Part shown: in pieces, positions 20,687-32,400 of the stretch | Layout of the letters: the number at the start of each line of letters is the position of its first letter | Position numbering within the stretch: position 1 is the stretch's first letter | Source: Rhodobium gokarnense | GTDB lineage: Bacteria; Pseudomonadota; Alphaproteobacteria; Rhizobiales; Rhodobiaceae | Assembly: GCF_025961475.1 (NCBI RefSeq) | Contig: NZ_JAOQNS010000003.1 | Span: 72,501 to 136,500, forward strand | DNA: 64,000 bases | Reading direction: 5' to 3' | Notes under the pieces: model-generated | What the model was told of the DNA's origin: nothing | What the model saw: the letters and a program-made list of their open reading frames with translations, nothing else | Databases searched by the model: none | Made by a program: the position numbers and the translations under genes

Positions 20687-21544
20687 CTATTCGCTCTTCT
20701 TGGCCGCTTCGTCGAGCCGTTCGATGGTCGCGTCTTCCTTCAGCTTGGCCACGGACTCGATGTACTTCTCGCGCATCAGGCTTTCGCGGATGCGGTCCTT
20801 GACCTGATCGAAGGCCGGCGGCTCCTGCTTGCGGCGCTCCTCGACCTTGATGACGTGCCAGCCGAACTGGGTCTGCACCGGCTCCTTGGTGTATTCGCCG
20901 GCGGCGAGCTGGAAGGCCGCGTCCTCGAATTCCTTGACCATCCGGCCCTTGGTGAAGAAGCCGAGATCGCCGCCGTTCGGGCCGGACGGGCCGGTCGACT
21001 TCTCCTTCGCCAGCGCCGCGAAATCGGCGCCGTCGTCGAGCTGCTTGATGATGTCCTTGGCCTCGTCCTCGGTCTTGACGAGGATGTGCCGCGCCTTCAG
21101 CTCTTCGGACGCTTCGAAGTCGGCGGTGTCCTTGTCGTAGCGCGCCTTGATCGCGGCCTCGTCGATCGCGCCGGCGATGTTTTCCTGCACATAGGCGTCG
21201 CGCAGCGCCCGCATCTTCAGGAAGTTCATCCGCGTCTTGAACGCCTCGCTCTCGGCAAGGCCCTGTTTTTCGGCGGCCTGGGACATCAACAGCATGTCGA
21301 TCAGGGCCGAGACCAGGATCGGCCGGCGCTGGTCTTCAGGCACCCGGCGCAACTCGGCGAGGAAGTCCTCGGCCATAAAGGCGAGGTCGGACTCCCGGAT
21401 GACGCCGTCACCGACCTTGGCAAGAACGTTGTTCTCCACGGCCGCATCCTCGGCAAGGGCGCTCGCGGGCACCATCACCGAAGGCGTGGCAAGGAGCAGG
21501 AAAGCGGCCGAAAGGGCGGCGCTGACGCGGGATCTGGATGGCAT
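20687..21544 (-). CDS. Periplasmic parvulin-type peptidyl-prolyl isomerase
   Basis: A 285-residue exported folding factor. Residues 1 to about 31 are a signal peptide ending ASALA. A SurA-like helical segment follows, then a parvulin (rotamase) domain near residues 145-235 with [31 protein letters not shown] and [14 protein letters not shown]. It should help outer-membrane and periplasmic proteins fold after SecA/SecYEG export, which fits its divergent placement beside secA. ATG 21544 is favoured over 21550 because AAAGGA lies about 6 nt upstream of it. Confidence 0.93.
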   Translation of the reverse strand: MPSRSRVSAALSAAFLLLATPSVMVPASALAEDAAVENNVLAKVGDGVIRESDLAFMAEDFLAELRRVPEDQRRPILVSALIDMLLMSQAAEKQGLAESEAFKTRMNFLKMRALRDAYVQENIAGAIDEAAIKARYDKDTADFEASEELKARHILVKTEDEAKDIIKQLDDGADFAALAKEKSTGPSGPNGGDLGFFTKGRMVKEFEDAAFQLAAGEYTKEPVQTQFGWHVIKVEERRKQEPPAFDQVKDRIRESLMREKYIESVAKLKEDATIERLDEAAKKSE

Positions 21545-21626
21545 TGTCATTCCTTTCGCTCGGAAACGGGCCGCAATTCCGTTTCCACGGGGCTTGCGGC
21601 AGACAGATATGCCGAATTCGGTGGCG

Positions 21627-21655
21627 TTGACAACATACCGACCCCCTCTTATCTG
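21627..21655 (+). promoter_or_regulatory. Sigma-70-type promoter for secA
   Basis: TTGACA (21627-21632) and TATCTG (21650-21655) are separated by exactly 17 nt on the plus strand. The predicted transcript would have a leader of about 180 nt before the secA ATG. Confidence 0.65.
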
Positions 21656-21730
21656 TCGAACGGTTCCGCACGGCCCGTCCGGAGCCGCCTTTTCGTTGCG
21701 GTCGCGGCCGCCTCCACCGGCAGTCCGGCC

Positions 21731-21781
21731 GCCATGAAGTCGCGGAACCGACTTCATGGCACGTTCATGCACCGCTCTTAG
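21731..21781 (+). promoter_or_regulatory. secA leader hairpin with 15-codon uORF
   Basis: A perfect inverted repeat (GCCATGAAGTCG / CGACTTCATGGC, 6-nt loop, 21731-21760) lies in the secA leader. The stem contains an ATG at 21734 that opens a 15-codon frame, MKSRNRLHGTFMHRS, stopping at TAG 21779-21781, 60 nt before secA. No T-run follows, so it is not a standard terminator. No clear Shine-Dalgarno precedes the uORF; translation of it is unproven. Confidence 0.5.
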
Positions 21782-21841
21782 ATAGCGCTTGCCAGCGACC
21801 GCACCGGCTGTTTCCGGCCGCAGGCAAAGAAAGGATCACCA

Positions 21842-24649
<2,808 letters not shown>

Positions 24650-24696
24650 GGGGCGGGCGAGCGGCCGGAACACTGCCTGTCCTGATCACCGAAGAC

Positions 24697-24734
24697 AAAA
24701 AGGGCGCGCACCAAAAATGGCTGCGCGCCTTTTT
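24697..24734. terminator. Strong intrinsic terminator after secA
   Basis: AAAAGGGCGCGCA pairs with TGCGCGCCTTTTT across an 11-12 nt loop and runs into TTTTTGCTTTT. The A-tract on the left makes it able to work in both directions. It lies 47 bp after the secA stop. Confidence 0.88.
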
Positions 24735-24989
24735 GCTTTTCGGTCGGCGAAGGCCGGCCGTCGTTGATGCACCCTCCGCCCTGTTCGGTGCCGCATCGCC
24801 TGGCTCGCGAGCCTCGTCTGACGTCGTCACGCCATCGCTCTTATTCGCCATCACCTGCCGACGATCGCGATCGTCTGGCACCGTGGCGGGCTCATGCGTT
24901 GCGCAGCCCGACGCCCCGCCCCGCGTCAAGAACGGGCGCGCGCCACCACTGTCCGGCTCATGGCTTACGCACTCCCGGTCCCAATCACT

Positions 24990-25154
24990 CCACGTCATTG
25001 CCGTGCTTGACACGGCAATCCATGCGGCGCCAACCGATTGTTTCGACAGCCAGAATGGATCACCGGGTCAAGCCCGGTGATGATGCAGAGCGTGTGGGTC
25101 CCAGAGTGCATTGGCCTTTAACCGGACAGCAGTGGGTCAAGCCCGGCAATGACG
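24990..25154. repeat. Three copies of a REP-like palindromic element
   Basis: Three imperfect copies of the pattern TGGAT-xxCCGxG-TCAAG-CxCGGxx-ATGA occur here: 24998-25018 (reverse orientation, arms TTGCCGTG/CACGGCAA), 25059-25081 (arms ATCACCGGG/CCCGGTGAT), and about 25131-25153 (GGGTCAAGCCC, with a truncated left arm). Loop TCAAG is constant while arm bases change in pairs, so the hairpin is kept. Short repeats of this kind are common between alphaproteobacterial genes. No protein-coding gene is apparent from 24650 to 25497. Confidence 0.7.
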
Positions 25155-25310
25155 CATGAGAGGGGGCAAACGAGGAGCAAAAAATGCATCCCCATGGTCC
25201 TGCCGGCGACTTCTGCCCGCCGCCTCACCGACCCGTTCCCCGAGAAGCTCCCTCACACCGTCGTTGCTCCGTCCGAACACCCCGGTCGATCCGTCACCCT
25301 CCACGCACCT

Positions 25311-25375
25311 CTTCTCCCCTTCCTACATCCCTTCCTACATCCCTCCCTACCTTCCTTCCTGCCCCCTTCCTCCCC
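25311..25375 (+). repeat. Polypyrimidine tract with short tandem repeats
   Basis: About 65 nt that are almost only C and T on the plus strand, with the unit TTCCTACATCCC twice in tandem followed by decayed copies (TCCCTACCTTCC). It lies between the REP-like elements and the TetR operator, inside the presumed promoter region of the exporter operon. Confidence 0.65.
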
Positions 25376-25400
25376 GAACCCGCCCAGCTTTTCCACGATC

Positions 25401-25420
25401 TCAATCAAACGATTGATTGA
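25401..25420. promoter_or_regulatory. Likely TetR operator
   Basis: TCAATCAAACGATTGATTGA is an inverted repeat with perfect 8-bp arms and a 4-nt centre, in a locally AT-rich stretch 78 bp before the tetR start. Size and symmetry fit a TetR-family dimer site and autoregulation; this is inference from form and position. Confidence 0.6.
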
Positions 25421-25497
25421 TTCTGAAAAATCGAATATCGTCATCTGAATGGGAAAGGCGTAGCGGCGCCGGGCGCCCACTTCCCCGGGCCGGAGAG

Positions 25498-26199
25498 ATG
25501 AGCAGACGGACAAAAGACCCCATGGATGCTGAGACGAAGGCCACCCCCACGGCCAAGACCGCACCCGCCTCCCCCGGCCGCCAGAAACTCCTCGATGCCG
25601 CCATCGTCCTCTTCGGCCGCAAGGGGTTCGACGCCACGACGACGCGCGAGATCGCGGAGGCCGCCGGCGTCAACATCGCCAACATCGCCTACCATTTCGG
25701 CGGCAAGGAGGGGCTCTACCGGGCCTGCGCCGAGGAGCTTGGCCGCGCCATCAAGGCCCGGCTCACCGTCGTCCTCGACCGGGCGCCACCGCAAGGCCCC
25801 CTTGAGGCCCGCGACGCCATGACGGCGGTGCTGTCGCGGATGACCCGGCTGATCGCCGCCGATCCGGCCATGGCGGCCCCGGCCCGCTTCATCCTGAGGG
25901 AATATTTCGACCCGACGCCGGCGCTGAGGCTCCTCTACCGGGGCCTGATCGAGCCGATATCGGGCCGCCTCATCGCCCTGTGGGCGGCGGCCACCGGCGC
26001 CGATCCGGACAGCGAGGAGACGCGGCTCATCGTCCTCGGCCTCGTCGGCCAGATCCTTGTCTTCCGCGCCGCCCGCGACGCCGTCTGCCTGCGCATGGAG
26101 TGGGAGACCATCGGCCCGCGCGAGGCCGAAGCCATCGAAACCATGGTGATCGCGACGCTCGATGCGCGGATCGCCGCTGAAAAGGAGAAAAGGCCGTGA
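25498..26199 (+). CDS. TetR/AcrR family regulator, CecR-like
   Basis: A 233-residue repressor-type protein. The N-terminal helix-turn-helix covers about residues 28-75 (RQKLLDAAIVLFGRKGFDAT, TTREIAEAAGVNIANIAYHF, GGKEGLYRA). The ligand domain contains FILREYFDPTPAL, as in CecR/YbiH-type regulators. The start at 25498 follows GGAGAG closely; ATG 25522 is an alternative. It overlaps the hlyD start by 4 bp and therefore heads the exporter operon, as cecR does before ybhGFSR in E. coli. It should bind the inverted repeat at 25401. Confidence 0.9.
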   Translation: MSRRTKDPMDAETKATPTAKTAPASPGRQKLLDAAIVLFGRKGFDATTTREIAEAAGVNIANIAYHFGGKEGLYRACAEELGRAIKARLTVVLDRAPPQGPLEARDAMTAVLSRMTRLIAADPAMAAPARFILREYFDPTPALRLLYRGLIEPISGRLIALWAAATGADPDSEETRLIVLGLVGQILVFRAARDAVCLRMEWETIGPREAEAIETMVIATLDARIAAEKEKRP

Positions 26200-27170
26200 T
26201 CGACCTGATCTGCAAGATCGCTGTCATCGCCCAGATCGCCGCCTTTTGCGGGCCCGACACAGGGCCGGTCTTTGCCGGCTATGTGGAGGGCGACTACACC
26301 CGCATCGCCCCGATCGAGGCAAGCCGCATCATCGACGTCCATGTCGGCCGCGGCGACCGGGTGACAAAGGACCAGTTGATCGCCGACATGGAAAAGGACG
26401 ACGCAAAACTCGCCGTCGACAATGCGCGGGCGAGCGTCGCCGAGGCGGAGGCGCGCTACGCGGACCTCAAGCTCGGCAAACGGCCGGAGGAGATCGCCGC
26501 CATCGAGGCATCGCTGCGCTCCGCCGAGGCCCAGGCCAAGCAGGCGAGCGCCACCTTCGAGCGCCAGAAACAGCTCTTTGAGCGCGGCCATGCCTCCAAG
26601 GCACAACTCGACGAGGCCGAGGCCAACCACGACGTCGCCAAGGCCAAGGTCGGCGAGATCGAGGCCAATCTCGCCGTCGCCCGCCTGCCGGCCCGCAAGG
26701 AAGAGATCAAGGCGGCCGACGAGCGCCTGAGCCAGGCCCGCTCGAACCTGGAGACCGCCCTCTGGAAGCTGGAGCAGCGACGGCTTCTGGCGCCGGCGAA
26801 CGGGCGCATCTTCGACGTCCTCAGGCGCTCCGGCGAGATCGCGGCGCCGGAAAGCGCCGTCGTCACCATGCTCGCCGACGGCGCCATCAAGCTGCGCTTC
26901 TACGTGCCAGAACAAAGCATCGCCGACATCAAGACGGGCACAAAACTCTCCGTCGGTTGCGACGGCTGCGCCGACGACCTCACTGCCACCGTCAGCTATG
27001 TCGCCGCCGAGCCGGAATTCACCCCGCCGGTGATCTACTCCATCGAGACCCGCCAGAAGCTCGTCTATCTGGTCGAGGCCCGCCCGCCCGAGGGCGACGA
27101 CCGCCTGCGGCCCGGCCAGATCATCGACGTGCGCCTTGCCGAGCCGAAGACCGCGGAGGCGTCCCGATGA
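26196..27170 (+). CDS. HlyD/YbhG-like membrane fusion protein
   Basis: A 324-residue periplasmic adaptor. A hydrophobic N-terminal signal or anchor (IAVIAQIAAFCG) is followed by the biotinyl-lipoyl-like half-motif (RIIDVHVGRGDRVTKDQLIA), a long alpha-helical hairpin (about residues 70-190, rich in A/E/K/Q), the second half-motif (LLAPANGRIFDVLRRSGEI) and a beta-barrel. It should link the inner-membrane ABC exporter to an outer-membrane channel. The start is GTG 26196, overlapping the tetR stop; the 3' end overlaps the ATPase gene by 4 bp. Confidence 0.92.
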   Translation: MIDLICKIAVIAQIAAFCGPDTGPVFAGYVEGDYTRIAPIEASRIIDVHVGRGDRVTKDQLIADMEKDDAKLAVDNARASVAEAEARYADLKLGKRPEEIAAIEASLRSAEAQAKQASATFERQKQLFERGHASKAQLDEAEANHDVAKAKVGEIEANLAVARLPARKEEIKAADERLSQARSNLETALWKLEQRRLLAPANGRIFDVLRRSGEIAAPESAVVTMLADGAIKLRFYVPEQSIADIKTGTKLSVGCDGCADDLTATVSYVAAEPEFTPPVIYSIETRQKLVYLVEARPPEGDDRLRPGQIIDVRLAEPKTAEASR

Positions 27171-28114
27171 CGGCAGACGCCCCCGGCGCGGACCAGCCCA
27201 ACGCCATCGACGTCACCGGCATCACCAAGAGCTTTTCCGGCAAGACGGTGGTGGACGATGTGGACCTCACGGTCCGGCACGGCGAGATCGTCGGCTTTCT
27301 GGGCCCGAACGGCTCCGGCAAGACGACGACCATCCGCGTCATCTGCGGCCTCTTGCTGCCCGATGCCGGCGCCGGCACGGTCCTCGGCTACGACGTCATC
27401 CGCGAGGCGCGGCGCATCAAGCACCAGGTCGGCTATATGACGCAGCATTTCTCGTTCTATGGCGACCTGACCATTGCGGAAAACCTCGACTTCGTCGCCC
27501 GGCTCTACGGCCTGAAGCCGCGCAGGAAGCACGTCTTAGAGGCGCTGAAAGGCCTCGGCATGGCGAGCCGCGCCGACCAGCTCGCCGAGACGCTCTCCGG
27601 CGGCTGGAAGCAGCGCCTGGCGCTCGCCGCCTGCATCATGCACAAGCCGAAGCTGCTGCTCCTCGACGAGCCGACGGCGGGCGTCGACCCCAAGGCGCGG
27701 CGCGACTTCTGGGACGAGATCCACCAGCTCGCCGCCGACGGCCTCACGGTGCTGGTCTCCACCCACTACATGGACGAGGCCGAGCGCTGCCACCGCATCG
27801 CCTATATTTCTTACGGCAAGCTGATCGCTCAAGGCACCGTCGCGGACATCGTCGCCGGTTCCAACCTCATCACCTATGTCGTGGAAGGCCCCGACCTCGC
27901 CAGGGTCCAGCGCCGGCTGCAGGACACCGACGGTATCGAGCAGATCGCCCCCTTCGGCGCGACGCTCCATGTGGTCGGCTCCGATCCGGGCCGGCTGAAG
28001 GCCGCGCTCCGCCCGCTTGAGGAAGACGCCGCCTATTCCGTGCGCCCGGCCGACACGAGCCTGGAAGACGTCTTCATCAAGTTCATGGGCACGGCCACGG
28101 ACAACATGCAATGA
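27167..28114 (+). CDS. ABC exporter ATP-binding protein (YbhF-like, single domain)
   Basis: A 315-residue ABC ATPase of the ABC-2 exporter class (CcmA/NodI type). It shows Walker A GPNGSGKTT, Q-loop YMTQHFSFYGDLT, signature LSGGWKQRLALAA, Walker B KLLLLDEPTAGVDP and switch histidine STHYMDE. The C-terminal extension (TSLEDVFIKFMG) is typical of this class. E. coli YbhF has two nucleotide-binding domains; this protein has one. ATG 27167 overlaps hlyD by 4 bp, and its stop overlaps the permease start by 4 bp. Confidence 0.93.
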   Translation: MTADAPGADQPNAIDVTGITKSFSGKTVVDDVDLTVRHGEIVGFLGPNGSGKTTTIRVICGLLLPDAGAGTVLGYDVIREARRIKHQVGYMTQHFSFYGDLTIAENLDFVARLYGLKPRRKHVLEALKGLGMASRADQLAETLSGGWKQRLALAACIMHKPKLLLLDEPTAGVDPKARRDFWDEIHQLAADGLTVLVSTHYMDEAERCHRIAYISYGKLIAQGTVADIVAGSNLITYVVEGPDLARVQRRLQDTDGIEQIAPFGATLHVVGSDPGRLKAALRPLEEDAAYSVRPADTSLEDVFIKFMGTATDNMQ

Positions 28115-29247
28115 ACCGCTTCTTCTCGCTCTCGCGGACCGGCGCCGTCCTCATCAAGGAGTTTATCCAGATGCGGCGCGACCGCATCACCTTCGCGATG
28201 ATGCTCGGCGTGCCGCTGATGCAGCTCCTCCTCTTCGGTTATGCCATCAACATGGACCCCAAGGGCCTGCCCGCCGCCCTCGTCCCCCTCGACCAGGGCC
28301 GCTATGCGCGAGCCGTCGTCTCGGCCCTGGAAAACACCGACTACTACCGCTTCGATTACGTGGTCGGCAGCATTGCCGAGGCCGAAGAGCTCATCCTTGC
28401 CGGCGACGTCGCCTTCGTCGTCACCATCCCGAGCGACTTCACGCGCCGGGTGGAGCGGGGCGAGAGCCCGCAGATCCTGGTCGATGCCGATGCCTCCGAT
28501 CCGACCGCGGCAACCAACGCCCTCGGCGCCCTGCCCCAACTCGCCCGCCGCGCGCTCAGCCGAGAGCTCGGACAGGAACTGCAGGCGGCGGAGGAAAGCA
28601 CCCGGAACCTGGAGATCGTCGTCCACCGCCGCTACAACCCGGAAGGCATCTCGCAATACAACATCGTGCCGGCCCTTCTCGGCGTCATCCTGCAGATGAC
28701 CATGGTGATGATGACGGCGATGGCGCTGACCCGAGAGGTCGAGCGCGGCACCATGGAAAACCTGCTCGCCATGCCGGCGAACCCGCTGGAGATCATGATC
28801 GGCAAGGTGACGCCCTATATCGGCGTCGGCGCGGTGCAGGTCGTTGTCGTGCTGACGACGGCAAAGCTGCTTTTTTCCATCCCCTTCGTCGGCTCGCTGG
28901 CGCTGCTCCTTGCCGCCATCCTCGTCTTCATCATCGCCCTGGTGCTCCTGGGCTACACCTTTTCCACCTTCGCCCGCACCCAGATGCAGGCGATGCAGCT
29001 CACCTTCTTCTTCTTCCTGCCCTCGATCATGCTGTCGGGCTTCATGTTCCCGTTCCGCGGCATGCCGGAATGGGCGCAGGTCTTCGGCGAGGTGCTGCCG
29101 CTCACCCATTTCCTTCGCGTTGTGCGCGGCATCATGCTGAAGGGCGCGGACTGGCGCGCGATCTCGTTCGAGGTCTGGGTGCTGGTCGCCTTCGTTCTCG
29201 CCTACGCCGTCATGGCGCTGTTGCGTTTCCGGCGGACGCTCGATTGA
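28111..29247 (+). CDS. ABC-2 type permease (YbhS/YbhR-like)
   Basis: A 378-residue inner-membrane permease. The first helix (ITFAMMLGVPLMQLLLFGYAI) is followed by a large extracytoplasmic domain of about 130 residues, then five C-terminal helices with the conserved EVERGTMENLLAMPANPLEI motif and the final MFPFRGMPEWAQ...LPLTHFLRVVRGIMLKG. That arrangement defines the ABC2_membrane_3 family. E. coli pairs YbhS with YbhR; here there is only this one, so a homodimer is likely. The likely cargo is drugs or lipids, by family only. Confidence 0.92.
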   Translation: MNRFFSLSRTGAVLIKEFIQMRRDRITFAMMLGVPLMQLLLFGYAINMDPKGLPAALVPLDQGRYARAVVSALENTDYYRFDYVVGSIAEAEELILAGDVAFVVTIPSDFTRRVERGESPQILVDADASDPTAATNALGALPQLARRALSRELGQELQAAEESTRNLEIVVHRRYNPEGISQYNIVPALLGVILQMTMVMMTAMALTREVERGTMENLLAMPANPLEIMIGKVTPYIGVGAVQVVVVLTTAKLLFSIPFVGSLALLLAAILVFIIALVLLGYTFSTFARTQMQAMQLTFFFFLPSIMLSGFMFPFRGMPEWAQVFGEVLPLTHFLRVVRGIMLKGADWRAISFEVWVLVAFVLAYAVMALLRFRRTLD

Positions 29248-29367
29248 GGACGGGTCGCGAGGGCAATGGCCCGCCGCGCCGACAACGAGGTCGTGACGGC
29301 ACCACAGCGCACCCCCACACCTCCGGCCACCCCTGCGCAGTCTGGCCGCAGGGCTATAACCGGCGAT

Positions 29368-29406
29368 TGTATCCGTTTAATACGACGAACGTATAAATCG
29401 GATACA
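29368..29406. repeat. Imperfect 17-bp inverted repeat in an AT-rich patch
   Basis: TGTATCCGTTTAATACG and CGTATAAATCGGATACA face each other across ACGAA; 15 of 17 positions pair. It lies between the convergent exporter operon and putA, has no T-run, and could be a protein-binding site or a small mobile remnant. The rest of the 250-bp gap shows nothing else except the hairpin at 29456. Confidence 0.55.
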
Positions 29407-29455
29407 TACACCTGACAGGCGCTCTGCAGACCGGATTGGGCGTTCGGCATTTTCA

Positions 29456-29479
29456 GGGGCGGCACGCCGGCGCCGCCCC
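29456..29479 (-). terminator. Hairpin downstream of putA
   Basis: GGGGCGGC pairs with GCCGCCCC over an 8-nt loop; flanking TTTCAG/CTGAAA extends the stem. It begins 18 bp past the putA stop. No strong T-run on the minus strand. Confidence 0.5.
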
Positions 29480-29497
29480 TTGCCTGAAACGGGTCGC

Positions 29498-32400
29498 CTA
29501 ACTGCCGCTTGCCGCCAGCAGCGAGGCGTTGCCGCCGGCCGCCGTGGTGTCGATGCAAAGGTGCCGCTCCAGCACGTAGCGCTCCGGCGCGACCAGCTCG
29601 GTGATCAGCGGCAGGATGGCCCCGTGGCGACCGGCGAGCGCCTGCCGCAGCGCGGCAAGGTAGCTGCCGTCGCCCGTCGCCGCCACCGCGCCGATGCCGG
29701 TCAAGGTGCCGACGGCCGCCGCATCGAACGCACCGTCGAGCCCGGCTATCGGCGCACCCCGCGACGCGAACTCGTGAACGAAGCCGGGAGCGCCCGGCGC
29801 AACGGCAACGACCGCATTGCCTGCCGCAAGCGCCTGCACGGTCTGCACGGCCAGGCTTTCAAGATCCGGCCCGAGGCAGAGAACCCGCCCGCGCGGCGGA
29901 AAGGAGAGCCGGTTGCTTTCGCCCGTCGGTCCCGGCAGGTCCATGGTCGCGGCAATGCCGGTCGCGGCCTCAAGCGCGTCGGAGGCTGGCGCGCCGGAAC
30001 GCGACAGCGCCTCGCCGAGCACCGCGGCCCGGTCCTCGCGCCCCGCCCAGACCGCAGTGTCGAGCTTGTCGAGCGCCGCCTGAACGGCGCCCGCATCGAT
30101 GGTCTTTGCCTCCGGCGCCGGTGCCGGCGCATCGGGCGCGGCCGCTCCGGCCGCCTCGCCGCCGCGGCGCATGAAGCGGGCCACATAGTGCGGCCCGCCG
30201 GCCTTCGGGCCGGTGCCCGAAAGCCCCTCGCCGCCGAAGGGCTGGGAGCCGACGATGGCGCCGATCTGGTTGCGGTTGACGTAGAGATTGCCCACATGGA
30301 GCCGGTCGACGACCTGCTGGACGCGGCTGTCGACGCGGGTGTGCAGCCCGAAGGTGAGGCCGTAGCCCTTGGCGTTGACGGCATCGATCACATCGTCGAT
30401 GCCCTCGGCCGGGAACGTCGCCACATGCAGCACCGGCCCGAAGATTTCCCGCTCCATCTCCTCGATGCCGGAGACCTTTATGACGGTCGGCGCAACGAAC
30501 CGGCCGCCGCCCGGAACGCTGAGCTTCTTGATCAGCTTGCCGTCCGCCTCCATCTGCCGGCAATAGCCCTCGATGGTGTCGCGCGCCTCGTCGTCGATGA
30601 CCGGACCGATGTCGGTCTGGAGCTTCCAGGGATCGCCGAGTTCCAGCTCGTCCATGGCGCCGGACAGCATCTTCATGATGCGGTCTTCCACATCCTCCTG
30701 CACATAGAGGATGCGCAGCGCCGAGCAGCGCTGGCCGGCGCTCTGGAAGGCTGAGGCGAGGATATCGCCGACCGCCTGCTCCGGCAGCGCGGAGGAATCG
30801 ACGATCATGGCGTTGAGGCCGCCGGTCTCGGCAATCAGCGGCGCCGACGGCGCAAGCGTTTCGGACATTGACCGGTTGATGCGCTGCGCGACCTCCGTGG
30901 AGCCGGTGAAGCAGACGCCCGCGATCCGCGGATCGGCGGCAAGCGGCGCGCCGACCGTCGGCCCGTCGCCGGGAAGAAGCTGGATTGCGGCCTCCGGAAT
31001 GCCGGCCTCGCACATCAGGGCGACGGCCCGCGCCGCGATCAGCGGCGTCTGTTCGGCGGGCTTGGCAATCACCGCGTTGCCGGCGGCAAGGGCGGCCGAA
31101 ATCTGGCCGGTGAAGATCGCCAGCGGGAAGTTCCACGGCGAGATGCAGGCAAAAACGCCCCGGCCGGAGCCCGCCGCTTCGCCTTCCAACCGCCGCGCCT
31201 CACTGGCGTAGTAGCGCAGGAAGTCGACCGCCTCGCGTACTTCAGCGACCGCATCGTTGAGCGTCTTGCCGGCCTCGCGGGCGCACAGCGCAAAGAACTC
31301 CGGCGCGTTCTCCTCATAAAGATCGGCGACGCGCTCAAGGGCGCTCGCCCGCTCGTCGACGGAGCGCGCCGACCACTCGGAGAATCCCTCGGCCGCAGCC
31401 GACAGCGCCGCCGCAAGGTCCTCCTGGCTCGCCTCGACGACCGTGCCGACGACGTCGCCCGGTTTTGCCGGGTTAGCCATCTCGCGCCCGCCATCGCGCA
31501 TCGCCTGCCCCGCCACCATCGGCGCGGCATGCCAGCGGCTTGCCGCGAACCGGTCGCGCGCGGCAAAGAGCTCGTCCAGTTCCAGCGGATCGGTCAGGTC
31601 CCAGCCCTTGGCGTTCCGGCGCGCCTCGCCGTAAAGCATCGGCGGCAGCGGAATGCGCGGATTGGCGATCGCCTGGCCATGCGCTTCCAAGACCGCGAAG
31701 GGATCGCGGGCGACTTCCTCCGGCGGGATCTCCTCATCGACAATCTGGTTGACGAAGGAGCTGTTGGCGCCGTTTTCCAAGAGCCGCCGGACGAGATAGG
31801 CAAGGAGGTCCCGGTGCTCGCCGACCGGCGCATAGATGCGGCAGCGCACATCGTTGGACTTCTTCACCGTGTCGTAGAGCGACTCGCCCATGCCGTGCAG
31901 CCGCTGGAACTCGAACGACGTCTTCCCATCCGCCATTTCCAGGATCGAGGCGACGCTGTGGGCGTTGTGGCTGGCGAACTGCGGATAGATGCGCTCGCTC
32001 ATGGAGAGAAGCTTCTGCGCACAGACCAGGTAACAGACGTCGGAATTGACCTTGCGCGTATAGACCGGATAGCCGGGAAGGCCCTCCGTCTGGGCGATCT
32101 TGACCTCGCTGTCCCAATAGGCGCCCTTGACGAGGCGCACCATGATCTTGCGGTCGAGCTTTGTCGCCAGCGCATGGAGCCAGTCGATCTCGGCCGGCGC
32201 GCGCTTGGCATAGGCCTGGACGACGATACCCATGCCGTCCCAGCCGGCAAGTGCGGGATCGGAGAGCACCGCCTCGAAGACGTCGAGCGACAGGTCGAGC
32301 CGGTCCATCTCCTCGGCATCGATGTTGAAGCCCATATTGGCGCTCTTGGCGATGAGGGCGAGCGCCCTTGTCCGCGCCACCAGCTCCGTCATCACCCGCT

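Noticed and set aside
25155-25448. Short frames in the polypyrimidine region before tetR
   Set aside because: They only translate the repeat (Pro/Ser/Leu-rich) and have no ribosome site or family features.
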